In this document: piece by piece, positions 12,204 to 23,480 of the stretch
Numbering within the stretch: the first letter of the stretch is position 1
Layout: every line of letters starts with the position of its first letter
Assembly (NCBI GenBank): GCA_025642065.1
Contig: JAODUP010000416.1
Location: 1-64,000 of the forward strand
Direction of reading: 5' to 3'
Length of the DNA stretch: 64,000 nt
From: Paralvinella palmiformis
Taxonomy: Eukaryota > Annelida > Polychaeta > Terebellida > Alvinellidae
Made by a program: the position numbers and the translations under genes
Notes under the pieces: generated by a model
The model's input: the letters and a program-made list of their open reading frames with translations, nothing else
What the model was told of the DNA's origin: nothing
Databases searched by the model: none

Positions 12204-12867
12204 GTTACGTATCCGAGCACCGGAATCGTGTTCACTGATGATAAAGGTCAGAGCATCGGAACAATGTTCATCAAAGTTATTTTAATCTGAGCCATTTCAT
12301 GATCGTTTTTAGTTTTTCGTCTGCTCGCATCAGTGTCAGGAGCTTAGTTGTAATTACTGCTACTAGTGTTTAATAAAGATATATGAGATTAAGTCTATTT
12401 ACTATTATTTAATAATAATAATATGCATTATAATCAGATTAAAAAGAAAGTTTAACATTTATAAGAAATTCAGTATTTCACGGTTCCCACAGTCAAGGAA
12501 ATGTTATTTTCTACAGGTATACTATTTAGTCAGGTTTTTGTTCTAGGCAGTATTTTTGGTAAAATTCAAGGACATTTCCTGGACATGGAAAATGAATTTG
12601 TTATTTTCCAGGTTTTCTATAACACGTGGGAACCTGATTATTTGTAAAGCTGCACGGCTATTCTATCTTCTATTTCTTTGATTTTCGTTTGTACCCCTTC
12701 AAAACTATGAAAAGCATCTTCTACTTTCAACCCAAATGTTACTACTACATGTTCGGCCGCCACATTTGAGCGGAAGTGATAGCCAATGAGGAATAACTGG
12801 CGCATGCGAATTGAGTGCTCGGACCTATAACACTGAGGTACAGGGTTCCGAAGCTCGGATACGTAAC
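12204..12867. mobile_element. 664-bp terminal-inverted-repeat element
   Basis: GTTACGTATCCGAGC at 12204-12218 is repeated inverted at 12853-12867, followed inward by a CGGAA match. Inner copies of GCTCGGA/CATCGGA also occur near both ends. No clear target duplication was found and no transposase is present, so the superfamily is unknown. It hosts the smaller element at 12479-12636. Confidence 0.7.
12479..12636. mobile_element. 158-bp hAT-like MITE nested in the 664-bp element
   Basis: The left end CACGGTTCCCAC pairs with the right end GTGGGAACCTG in inverted orientation. The interior has AAGGAAATG and TTCCAGGTTTTC, typical of short hAT-derived repeats. The flanks AGTATTTC and ATTATTTG agree at 6 of 8 positions, a weak target duplication. 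Confidence 0.55.
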
Positions 12868-13129
12868 CATTTAGACCAATATACCATTAAGTGTTGTATC
12901 ATTCTATTATATTGTGATCAATAACATTCACAATGTTATGACATTATGTACATTTACAATTTGATATTTGACTTTGGCTAAGTAGAAGCCAATGTTACCG
13001 TTAAGTTTTGAACCACTTGCAATTTCTGTATGCTTCATGATATCCATTGTTTTGCCACACACACAATCTTTAGCATGGGCATTTCTAATCCATTGCATTT
13101 TACACAAACACACAACTATTATGTATAAG

Positions 13130-13211
13130 TGACTTAATGCCATACTATGGTGTATTTAGTAAAAATCCAGCATTAAGAGATTTAAGTCAAAGCGGATTTG
13201 ACTTAAGACTG

Positions 13212-13298
<87 letters not shown>

Positions 13299-13300
13299 AG
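13130..13300. repeat. TTAAGTCAAA repeats joined to an (AC)n(AT)n tract
   Basis: GACTTAATGCC, GCATTAAG, TTTAAGTCAAA and TTTGACTTAAG occur at 13131-13210, followed by (AC)n(AT)n to about 13296. The segment is an inverted relative of 4932-4995. Frames reading His-Thr repeats are microsatellite translation. Confidence 0.75.
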
Positions 13301-14479
13301 ACAACCTGTAATAGGCTGGCTCCCGTCACCATATACAATCAGTTGATGTCGTATTCAGTTTAAATAGCACGACTAGTTTCGGTTATTAAAAAAACCTTTA
13401 TCAAGAGCATGTGTCTAAAGTACTTACTTTGCCAGCAATATGTATTCTAGAATTCCCTAGCTAATGTGTTAGTTCAAGCCAGAATCTAGAAACTGTTAGC
13501 TTTTGTAGTATTTCTCTAGAAGGAAGCGCTGTTACTGTAGATTAGAACAAGTGAAAATAATCCAATGTTCCAATAATCCAATGTTCCAATGTTCCACATT
13601 TTAAAATACACATATTAAAATTTAAGTGCATGTGCTCTGATATCTGACTGCTGTCACTAATGATAGTTTGTTGAAGCTTCGGTTGAGATCTACTTCAGAA
13701 AATATTGCTTTGTTTTACCAAAGTAATTATTAGGGCTGAGAATTTTGTAATTGGTGCTTTACCGGAGATGTGTTAATAGAAAATCTATTGTTTAATATAG
13801 CTTTTAGCTAATGATTCCTATTGTACTAGTACCGAATTTAAATAAATCTTATAACATTTTCTTACATTTTGCTAGAAACCAAGGAACTAGCTATATTTTT
13901 GTGTTTAGAATAAGCTGTTATGATTCTATATTCATTATCATTCAGCTGTTCTTTTTGTTGGACAAGTTTATAATGTTTTTTTTTTAAATTAGTCTAGCTG
14001 CTGTGTTAGCCATTTTTGAAAATGGTACCACAAATTGGATAACGTCCTAATTTTTGGTTGGTTTTATAACTTCCTCATATCTTTTCTTATTAAGACTTCC
14101 TGGTTCCAATGTACCTAAGGTATCAATCCAAAATTTTCCCGATTTAATCTATTTATCTTGTCATGAGTCTATGAACCTGTAGTAGGTATCTGCTCGATCG
14201 GAATTAAATCATAATCATCTAAAGATCGTTCCCAAGTGTCATTTCATCTGCGCATATTCTAGAAGATATATTAATCGCATATCTGTGGCCATTTATTCTA
14301 ACACGAAGTTCGCCATTACTCTCTTCTACATACTGTTTACAGCAATGTAAATATTCACAGACATATATTATGTTAGATGAGCTACAGTTTAAATTCTCTA
14401 TTCCATGCGTTTTATTGGTAACTGTACTTGTAATATTGTGACAAGAACATGATATCTCGCATGATCTACATCTGCTAAT
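13301..14479. other. Non-coding sequence
   Basis: No exon or transposon end was recognised. A short triplet repeat AATCCAATGTTCC lies at about 13558-13596. Confidence 0.4.
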
Positions 14480-14590
14480 TAGGGTTGGGGCGATTACAGG
14501 AACAAAGTAATCGATTACTATTTTGATTACTTGAGAAGACGATGATTACGATTACATTTACTCTGAATGTAATAATGATTACAACGTAAA
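14480..14590 (+). mobile_element. Solo hAT-like terminus
   Basis: TAGGGTTGGGGCGATTACAG followed by alternating AATCGATTAC/GATTACGATTAC motifs is a familiar hAT-type end. No matching opposite terminus was found nearby, so it is a truncated copy. Confidence 0.4.
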
Positions 14591-14760
14591 TAAAACACAC
14601 TTGAATATGATTTTTCATCATTATTTACTCAGTTACATGTATAATACCGACACAGACACGCTACAGTGTTTACATGTGGCAGTGTTAGAACCACATCCAC
14701 TTTCTGGTATGTTCTTGAAATGAAAATGTACCAGACACTTTGATGCCATTGTACGACGTT

Positions 14761-14990
14761 AATTTGTTTTCATATTTCTGAGATCAATATTCACCACAGT
14801 GTTATAAATGAAATAGCAAAGGAATCGATCTGAAATACGGAGTTGAGTAGAAAGATCCTTAAGTGAATATTAATTAGATTTGTTCATAAAATGTTTTAAC
14901 ACCGAGTTATTGACCTATTTAGTAGTTTCTGTTGTTGTCATGTTTGTTGTGATATAGAATATTTAAATTTTATATTCCAGATTCTTGTCT
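14761..14990 (+). repeat. Segmental duplication, intron block, copy 1
   Basis: Collinear with 42990-43158 plus 43731-43763. Shared strings include AGTTATTGAC, TTTAGTAGTTTCTGTTGTT and GATATAGAATATTTA, ending in ATTCCAG. In copy 2 this ATTCCAG is the acceptor of the first lectin exon. Here it is followed by a diverged 30-bp trace of that exon and then unrelated sequence; the exon used by copy 1 lies 3 kb further on. Confidence 0.75.
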
Positions 14991-15044
14991 GGTACCATCT
15001 GATTTATTGTATCGTAATATATCGCGGCTTACAGTGCTAGATAT

Positions 15045-15125
15045 CACCACTACCAAGACACATATCGGCCTTACCGTGCTAGATATCAACACCACCGAGA
15101 AAGTTTGTATCAACAGATCTAGACT
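15045..15125 (+). repeat. GATATCA-CACC-ACC repeat block 1
   Basis: GCTAGATATCACCACTACC and CGGCCTTACCGTGCTAGAT occur here and again several times at 16215-16445. Both blocks end in AGAAAGTTTGTATCAACAG. Confidence 0.85.
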
Positions 15126-16214
15126 ACATGGTATTGTCTGACTTATTGTATCATAAGCTACAGCCCAAAATCTTCATGTTGTAGGATGAACCGAAGAGAA
15201 TGAACTGACGGACGGGGGGCTGTGTAGCTGATGGCAGTCAATGTTCATCAAAAGAACCGAAAGATAACGCAGGCTTGTCGTTATAAGCCGGCACCCGGCG
15301 AATTTCCCCGGCTACTTCCATTGCAGCGCCCGCTACTCTGAGTCCAGCGAAATTACACCGCATTGGAGGCCTCGCTAAATGTGTTCTCCTACTACTCTAG
15401 TTCTGTCTCCTCTTACTCAAAAATTAAATGAACAGCCTGATAACGTATATGAATACGGTGGTATCAAAGCATCTCGTGACCACGATAACCCTACAGATAA
15501 ACATACAAATAAACAATAGCGTGCGACTCACAGAAGTGTCTGTATGATCTGTCAAGTAAACAAATCAAAGGGTGACGTAAACGAGATGTGATTTATCCGA
15601 AACCAAGGAAGATGGGCATTTTTAGGAAATCAACAAAACTGGAAGTCACTGAAGACGACGAAACAAAGAAATCTGAAGTTTACATCGACACAGAACAATT
15701 ATGCTATTTTGACTTGACAAGAATTCTGGAAACAAACAGAACATTTTAAAGGACCACCCGGTAACACCTCTGATAAAAAAAAACTATTCAGCAATAGATC
15801 TTCACAGATAAATATTTATGTCAGTCTGAGAAAGAAAAATTGAAATTTCGAAATTATTCCCCGCAAAATATGAATATGGCTGTTCCATTGCAGAATTGGG
15901 ATTATAAGAAAATGCCCATAAACATGTCGTTTATAAATGTGAACAATTGTCAGATAACTGAGCAGAGAAAATCACTCTTGATAAACATATTTAATTTCAG
16001 CTGCTAGATTAGATAGAGTCTGTCATTATATGACTAATCGGAGATGGCTTTGAATCATCTTGTAAGACATGTTCTTGTTTAGAAACGTACAATTATCTTT
16101 CATATGATTTCTACTTCTCACAAAATAATCGAATTACACATTTTTGTCAGAGAGGCCGGCATGGGTAATGAATATTCGTTTGTCGATCATTAATAAGTCG
16201 ATAGATTTTAATAT
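15126..16214. other. Mostly non-coding, one GC-richer island
   Basis: 15260-15400 is unusually GC-rich for the window (CCGGCACCCGGCG) with no recognised coding content. The remainder is AT-rich. Confidence 0.4.
15612..15749 (+). CDS. 45-codon open frame, unrecognised
   Basis: ATG to TAA, 45 residues, beginning MGIFRKSTKLEVTEDDETKK. It is rich in Lys, Glu, Asp and Thr and more protein-like than neighbouring frames. No domain is recognised. There is no obvious acceptor directly upstream and no counterpart in the other duplication copy. It may be a short exon, a transposon fragment or chance. Confidence 0.15.
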   Translation: MGIFRKSTKLEVTEDDETKKSEVYIDTEQLCYFDLTRILETNRTF

Positions 16215-16445
16215 CAAGCCTTACCAAGCAATATATCAACACCACCAAGACATTATCCGGGCTTACCGTGCTAGATATCACCACTACCAAGACATATATC
16301 GGCCTTACCGTGCTAGATATCAACACCACCGAGAGATATATCAGGCCTGGCAGTGCTAGATATCACCACTACCAAGACATATATCGGCCTTACCGTGCTA
16401 GATATCAACAGCGCCGAGAAAGTTTGTATCAACAGATCTAGACTA
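16215..16445 (+). repeat. Tandem GATATCA-CACC-ACC repeats, about 48-bp units
   Basis: About four imperfect units alternate GATATCACCACTACCAAGA and GATATCAACACCACCGAG, each followed by TATCxGGCCTTACCGTGCTA. The open frames at 16144-16359 (plus) and 16147-16329 (minus) are translations of this array. Confidence 0.85.
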
Positions 16446-16794
16446 CAGCTGATAACATATTCAGAAGGTCCTATATTCGTATCGCACGAGGCCGTAACGC
16501 TAACCAGTCGTCATTCAAAGGACACGAATTCACACTGTGTTAGACTTCAGTCGACTCTCAGTGTCTATGACAGTAGTATGTCGTCTGTCTGTTGACGAGT
16601 TAGAGAACCAGGATATGTTAACCTCTGACATAATCTACAATATTTATCATTGCTTTCTTGGATATGTATTTTATGTGCATTGTCTGAACCTTTATTTGGT
16701 GAATACGAGACATTAATAAAATAGAACGACAACAGATAGATTTGAACTTCCGTGTTTGGACTTTTATCCTTGTGATTCAACATTATCTGCGCCC

Positions 16795-16960
16795 CTAAGT
16801 CACAACAACGAGGAACATGTTTGTGGAATACATACTTATCATTTTCTGTAGGTAGACATATCATATCTATATTATTTAAGATTTTGTGGGTATAACTGGC
16901 TCGGTTGTTAAAATAACACTGGGCCGCCAGTCTATTGACGTCGCTTGTTATTTTCATGTA
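16795..16960 (+). repeat. Partial copy of the left-arm 3480-3600 block
   Basis: ACATGTTTGTGGAATACATA and the following TCTGTAGGTAGACATAT correspond to ATATGTTTGTAGGATACGTA near 3495 and to 35571 onward. This suggests that part of a third duplication unit lies between the copy-1 left arm and its gene. Confidence 0.5.
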
Positions 16961-17049
16961 GCGTCATTTTCTGCCAGACGAGGACGCCAATTGACGGCTC
17001 AGTTTTGCTATGTGGGTGAATATGTACACTAAAATCATATTAATCGACT

Positions 17050-17397
17050 TTAACTGAAGAAATGCATGAACATTCTCACTACTGCTGTGATCTGACTTGG
17101 GTGTTCTACTCCCAAACTCCACGGCTGTAGGTGATCTGACTTGGGTGTTCTACTCCCAAACTCCACGGCTGTGGGTGATTCGCATTTTGAATTTGATTGG
17201 CGGCTTAGAGACTGGTGAGACATTACACATTTCTCAGCAAGAAAAGTCGCCACTTTGGATTCAGTCCCCTGAAGAAACGTCCAGAGTGTGATATCATGGT
17301 TTGAGATTCTCTGTGCCTGTGCCTTATTATACACAGCTAAAACACACACACAATAAAATAACAAAACGTGCCTAGATAAAATATTGAAATATATCAA
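17050..17397 (-). other. Signal-peptide-like open frame, doubtful
   Basis: The minus-strand frame starts with a hydrophobic stretch (MIYFNILSRHVLLFYCVCVL) followed by AQAQ, like a secretory leader, and continues for 115 codons. However, its last third is a 44-bp tandem duplication and its leader crosses a splice-acceptor-like GTGTGTTTTAG. An exon starting after that acceptor is equally possible. No domain is recognised. Confidence 0.2.
17085..17175 (+). repeat. 44-bp tandem duplication
   Basis: TGATCTGACTTGGGTGTTCT and the following CTCCCAAACTCCACGGCTGT occur at 17088 and again at 17132 with one difference. Confidence 0.95.
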
Positions 17398-17426
17398 TAA
17401 TTAATGTGAATTATATTCTATTATCT

Positions 17427-17428
<2 letters not shown>

Positions 17429-17476
<48 letters not shown>
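17429..17476. repeat. (TA)n microsatellite
   Basis: Pure dinucleotide tract. Confidence 0.95.
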
Positions 17477-17477
<1 letters not shown>

Positions 17478-18013
17478 CTCGTTATAATATCATCACAGTA
17501 AACATGAACGTGGATGGGGCTGCTGTAGGCATTCACAAAGGAGGCAAAAATGGCTCTAGATAAGAGCTAAATTTAGATAAGAAAACTCTTCTTATTTAAT
17601 TTAATGGAAACAAAGGAAAATTAAATAACATTTTGTTTACCTATATAAGATCAATAATATAGTAAGTAATACATGCTATTTTGAATAGGAATGTTGATTA
17701 TCTGACGGTATTTCAAGCGAAATATATATTCTCTAAATAGCCCACCTCCCCAAATGGACCAGTTGTTAGTGGTCTCATATGTGGTCCACTTAGACAGGTG
17801 TTACAATCGACAACTGGATAAATTGTGGGGCTCTTAGGAATATTTACCCCCCCCCCCTCCTGTATACGTGTCTGGAGTCCCAATTGATTGGCCACTCTAA
17901 CGACTGAGACACAATTAATAACACAAAATAATGATCTAATAACATGTTATAATCCTTTGTTATCCAGGTATGACTAAATCGTCTATTGTTACCTAATTGA
18001 CTTAATTTTCCAG

Positions 18014-21000
18014 TTTATTGTGTGTCATCATCTTATTGTCAACATCTGAAGATGACAACCTGTCTAGGTTATTCATGTTATTATCTGTATGAAGCTGATA
18101 ATTCCTATATAACATGGGATAAGAGTCTGGAGTTTTGTACTAATAATGGTATGGCAATGGCGAAGATCCAGTCAAATCAAACACAAATGGTTATAGATAC
18201 ATTACTTCAGTATCTACCTCAGTCTACACAGAGACAAATATGGATTGGAGGACGAAGGAGTATTGATGATAGCTGGAGATATATGAATGGGACAGAGTTT
18301 AACAAACAAGGTATGTATTTCTATATCAAGTTGATAAATTTATTATTTATCCTAATAATTAATATTTGAAGAAGGAAATTTGTGTGTGTGTGTGTGTGTG
18401 TCTGTGTGTGTGTGTGGTTACATGTATAATACTATGTTTAATTGTTTAATACAGTAAATAAACACTCGAATAATTAATCTTATTTTATATAGAGAAATTG
18501 ACTTAATACAGTTTCAGTCACAACATTTGATGATATATAATAAGCCGTTTAGTTTCTTTAATACATTAAAATACGTATAAACATATATTTTGTGTTAATT
18601 TAAGAAGGTAACTTTATACATTATTTTCAGTCACAACACCTTCTCAGACAGCTTCTTATTGTTTGTATGTAAAGTTATGTAAAGGCCTCGCTCCAGAATA
18701 TCATGATAATAACTGTGATGAGAAAACAAGTCACTCACGACTACTTTGTCAATATGATGAAAGTAAAACAGGTAAATATAAATGAAAGTATTTAATAAAG
18801 AATAAAGTAAAAATATAGTAGAAGTTAATCTGACCTTATTAATACATCCTGTATATAGACAATGATGTTGCTAGTATATTAATATATTTTAAAACTGTAA
18901 TATAGTAACCATATCGAATTATAAAGTTCTCTTTTTGACTGGAATGAATTTATGATTGTGAGGAACTATTTATGCATTTCTCTACAATTCCTATTGTACA
19001 ATTATGTCTTTTATTTTAGATAGATGTATCTCATCAGATTCCCATTTCGGTGATAAATGTTACAGAAAGACAAAATATAATGGACAGGAACCAAACAAAA
19101 TAGATTGGTATAATGGTGAGACATATTGTAGTGAGAGTGATATACAAGGTGATATAGCTTACTCTTACTTAGATGATGACACTTTGATAAACAACATCAT
19201 TAACCTTGTTGATGGCAGTAAAGATTGTGTACAGTTATGGCTTGGTGTCAGAAAGAGAATCTGGTTCTGGATGACAGGTAAATTTGTATAATAAATTCCT
19301 TTTTACGCAATTATTTAGTCGAAGCACAAATGATGTTTGTTTGTTAACAAGTAATTATTATTATTTTTATTAACTTATTTTTACAGGTTCCAACATTAAT
19401 GGAGATAAACAACCAATAAATTACTTTAACTGGGATAATGACATAGAGATAGATTCTTCAGATGGTGACTGTATCTATATAGACAGAGATAAAGGAAACA
19501 AATGGTTTACACAAAGGTGTAATAGTTTACTTCTGAAATGTTTTATTTGTATGAATAGTAAGTAGCTACAAAATTTAAATAATTAATTAACTTAACAATT
19601 ACTCCTTTTATTTGCTCAAATTTGGAATAAACAATTGTTTAAATTTATACAAATATTTAAAAATTAGATCCAGTAATAGTCACATAATGTATTAATGTTT
19701 TGTTGTTTGTCAATTTTGTGTTCCTGCTTGGATAATTAATTATCCATTTGTATACTAACTATTTCAGTACTTGGAGCATAATTGTGGTTTTATGAGATAT
19801 TGTAAATATTCTTTGCTTAAATGTAGATTTTATTCAAAGAACAAAACATCTAAAATAATACATTTACATGTTATTTCAACGATATATTTTTATTTAAAAA
19901 GACACAGTTATTATCTGTGCAAATATAGGCTTATACATTGTTGTGTACACATGTATAGAAAGATAAACAAACAAATGGGCTGGTAAACAAACATACAAGA
20001 GTTCAGTAACTATTGTCTTGCCTGTTACCTGTTGGTTTTGTAGATCAACAAACTACCTCCATCCCCACTACCACTACTACTACTACTCGTATTACTAGTA
20101 GTATATTTACCAATGATATATATACCGGTCTAGTTAATAAAACAACAACAACAACAATTGATGCAACCATTGATGACTCAAATTGTAAATGTACGTTAAA
20201 TACAGGTAAGGTTGATATGATTATCAAAATTATTCTAACATCAACTAAAATTAATAATGGAATTAATACACAACATTGATTATTATTTATGTCACGCGTG
20301 CCTGTGCGTGTGTGTGCGCGCACACACACGCAAACACATACAGACGGGAAAAGAAGGAGAGAGTCTATTTATATTTCAGTTAACATTATACTTATAATTA
20401 TCACTGTGATATCTGTGACTGGTGTCGTCCTAATGGCTGTTTACTGTATACAGTAAGTGTTGTGTTTGTGTGTTTGTATGTGGGGGTGTGTGTGTGGGGG
20501 GGTGTGTGCGCTCGTTTATGCTTGTAAATCTTTAATACACTTTTAGTAATATCATTTTTCATTAAGTTTTCAGTGTTGAGATAATAATTATGGAAACTTT
20601 TTTTATAGCCAAATTTAGACTTTATTTACATTTATTTAATAAGCCATCTAAATTACCTTACACTTATTTATTACGTGTAATATTTTCGTAATGTTAATTT
20701 GATGCTAGCTTACGACGAAGGCTACAGTCTGCTGCTTATGAAGCAAAAAGTAATAACTCAAAAAACAATGACGTCACAACAGGGACAGGTATCCTAGAAA
20801 CACCAGGTTTATCAACATCTAATGACGTCACACATATATCTACCCAAATACAACAAGACACACAAGATGTACAATATGAAGTGATAGATGGAGGACGTGA
20901 AAAACGACAGAACACCGAGATGTCTCCAGATTTTGTAAACATTCAAAGGGATAAGGAGTCTGATCCGTATGAGAAACCAAGTACATACATCAACATGGTG

Positions 21001-21039
21001 GACAGACCAAATGTATATCAGTCATTAAATAATAATTAA
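18014..21039 (+). CDS. Double C-type lectin-like domain transmembrane receptor, copy 1 (5' exon missing)
   Basis: Seven exons with GT-AG borders: 18014-18310, 18631-18771, 19020-19277, 19387-19557, 20044-20205, 20380-20452 and 20709-21039 (TAA at 21037). All introns are phase 1 except the last, which is phase 2. Exons 1-2 encode one C-type lectin-like domain (TWDKSLEFC, IWIGGRR, an NGT glycosylation site, YCLYVKLC, LLCQYD). Exons 3-4 encode a second (GDKCYR, VQLWLGVRKR, FNWDN, CFICM). Exon 5 is a Thr-rich stalk with cysteines. Exon 6 is the transmembrane helix (IILIIITVISVTGVVLMAVY). Exon 7 is a cytoplasmic tail of about 110 residues with VQYEVI (ITIM-type), DPYE, YINM and YQSL. EPN/QPD sugar-binding motifs are absent, so carbohydrate binding is uncertain. 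Exon 1 begins at an acceptor (TTTTCCAG), so start codon and signal peptide lie upstream and were not identified. A surface recognition/signalling role is inferred. Confidence 0.85.
18380..18416. repeat. (TG)n microsatellite in intron 1
   Basis: Lies just after the first donor. The paralogue has an alternating purine-pyrimidine tract at the matching intron position (44160-44226). Confidence 0.9.
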
Positions 21040-21282
21040 CTTGTGGTAATGAACAAATTTATATAACAATAATAACATGGAAACCGAAAACAGTCACCAT
21101 TACTCCTTATTGATATATTATGTATATATGATAATGGTAAATAGTGTTATCTGTTATGTAATCAAATGAGGCTACATTGTAGAGATCTTCTTGGTAAATT
21201 TTAATATGATAAGTTTTTATTTATTTTCATTATAAACATGATTTTTGTAATAATCATTGTCCTAAAATAGCAAATCGTATTG

Positions 21283-21284
<2 letters not shown>

Positions 21285-21327
<43 letters not shown>

Positions 21328-21355
21328 GTGTGTGTGTGTGTATACGTGTGTGTGT
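21285..21355. repeat. (TA)n followed by (TG)n microsatellite
   Basis: Compound tract in the 3' flank of the copy-1 gene. The paralogue has a (TG)n tract at the equivalent place (47107-47128). Confidence 0.9.
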
Positions 21356-21382
21356 GGAGTGCATGTGCTGTGTGTGTGAGGT

Positions 21383-21862
21383 GAGTTGTGTTTTTAAGTT
21401 AGTTTAACTAAAACATTACATGAATATAAAACTATATTTAAATATAACATTTATAATCATAATCAATATCTGCTTTAAATATTTAAAAGTACAATCTATA
21501 TATTTTATGAAATTGCAGAGCATTTGAAAAGGCGCTTTACTTAATATGCCATATTATGATAATAATAATAATTATTATTATCATTATATTATTATTATTA
21601 ATAATATTATTAATATAGTAATTATTGTACACCTTGTTGATATCACTATTGTGTATACTGAGGCATGTTATAACAACGTTATATCAACCAGAGTTGTAGT
21701 TCTTTAAGTTATTTAACTAAAACATTACATAATATAAAACTATTTTAAAATAACATTTTTAAGACATAATTATCTTGCATTTAATATTTAAAAGTACAAC
21801 AATATTTATGAAATTCAGACATTGAAAAGGCGCTTACTTAATATGCCATATTATGATAATAT
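21383..21862 (+). repeat. About 180-bp direct duplication in the 3' flank of copy 1
   Basis: 21383-21565 and 21692-21862 share AACTAAAACATTACAT, ATTTAAAAGTACAA, GAAAAGGCGCTT and ACTTAATATGCCATATTATG. The second copy differs mainly by small deletions, often in homopolymer or dinucleotide runs. The other duplication copy has this block once (near 47210-47330). Confidence 0.85.
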
Positions 21863-22591
21863 AAGTATTAGCCCACTTTTCAACTATTGGAATTAAATAA
21901 ATATTTAAATTATCTAAAATTTCTAAACCCTTTTTGTATCAATTGTTTTATATCATGTTTTCAATGTTTTCACCAGAAAGAAAATAGACTTTCACTAATT
22001 AAAACTATTTTTTATTTTTGAAAATAATACTTAGCTAATATGTAACAAAACGGCTACAAAACTCTGCACTTTTTACTGATTTTAGTTTAGCCATACAATA
22101 TATAATCTAAATAAATATAATATTATCTATATTTCTATCTTGTGATCAATTGTCCGTTGCTTGTTCAATGTGTATCTCTTGAAGTTACACTTATAAATAA
22201 TTATCTATTGTATTTTTAAAATACCCTAGGGTCAAAACCGGCTACAAACTCTGCAACTATTATTTGTTAATTGTATGTGTTATGGTATAAAATAATAATA
22301 AAGTGTCAGATTCACCCCGTTTCTGGAACTCTTGGGTTCCCCGAAATGGGTTTGCGAGGAAAGACCCTATCAAGCATCTCTTGAGCACACAAATGAAACA
22401 TTTTTTCAATTGGGATGCGTTGTGGTTAAAATAAAATAAAGTTCACTTAAGAACCTTTTAAGAAATTTGGAAAAAAAACGAACAAAACCAGTATAACATA
22501 CAAGTGTCGTGGCCATTAAACTAGAATGAACTGAAATAAAAGAGCGAACACAGTTAGCACAAAAAAAATTTTCGAAAAAATACACATATTA

Positions 22592-22594
<3 letters not shown>

Positions 22595-22665
<71 letters not shown>
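22595..22665. repeat. (AT)n microsatellite
   Basis: Pure tract of about 70 bp, one of the longest AT tracts in the window. Confidence 0.95.
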
Positions 22666-22667
<2 letters not shown>

Positions 22668-22890
22668 CCAAGAACCCCCATGTCAGTGAGGTGTAAACAA
22701 ATCATTAGTTTTACATCATGACGCAGTCAATATATGTGTGGTATGTTCAACGTTATGATAAACAATGACTGGGTATCATTATCGAGAGCAGCAAACTACA
22801 AGCACGAGCACGTAGAAATCCCGAAACAGACCCGCAAGTTAGCTCGGTTTCCACACAAAGATGGCGGCATGGTCACTTAGTATCTGGCGT
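22666..22890 (+). repeat. Segmental duplication, right arm end, copy 1
   Basis: Collinear with 48075-48335. Shared strings include GAGAGCAGCAAACT, CACGTAGA, CGAAACAGACCC, AAGTTAGCTCGGT and TCCACACAAAGATGGCG. Homology then fades. Confidence 0.8.
22858..22868 (+). promoter_or_regulatory. YY1-like motif at the duplication edge
   Basis: AAGATGGCGGC matches the YY1 consensus that often overlaps start sites. The copy-2 site (48303-48313) reads AAGATGGCGAC. The following frames diverge and stop quickly, so no protein is proposed. Confidence 0.3.
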
Positions 22891-23335
22891 ATATCGTGAA
22901 ATCAATTAAACTATCGACATGATCAAGTGCGCCAATTATCTATGTTTCACAAACTATTTCCACGACGACTGCGCCATCTAGCGGAACTCTGATTGTGAAG
23001 TTCGCCACCTGGTTTGAAATTCGTATGTTAAATCATTACTAGTTGTTGTTTTGAACGATCAGATAAAAGCCTATTTTACCCATTAGAGTGGCGTTTTGTG
23101 TTATCCTTTATGTTATCCTTTTCTTTTAAGGAACCCATTAGTCAGACACACCTGTAATTTCAAGATACATCATCATCCTTCAATAGTGATATATAATATG
23201 ATAAAACTCCGGTGAAAAGTTGTATATTTTTTACAAACAACGAAAATTGTGTTATTACGTTAGAACAAGACACTTATAGTAAAACTTACATATCTGATAT
23301 AATTATCTTTTCCTAATGTTTGATATCATATCCCA
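22891..23335. other. Non-coding sequence
   Basis: No exon or repeat end was recognised. Confidence 0.4.
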
Positions 23336-23480
23336 GCAAACATGCATATGCTGGTCCAACGTTGGATAGTATTATGGGTAATTTCGACTTTGGGCCAACG
23401 TTGTATCAACTATTGCATTTCGGTTGGTATGCAACATGAATCCATCGATGTTGGGCCAACGTTTGGCCAACCATCCACTC
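23336..23480. mobile_element. CCAACGTTGG-bearing repeat, probable MITE fragment
   Basis: Begins CAGCAAACATGCATATGCTGG and carries GGTCCAACGTTGG, GGGCCAACGTTG and GGGCCAACGTTTGGCC. Dense palindromic motifs of this type mark short DNA-transposon derivatives in many animal genomes. The boundaries and any target duplication are unclear. Confidence 0.4.
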
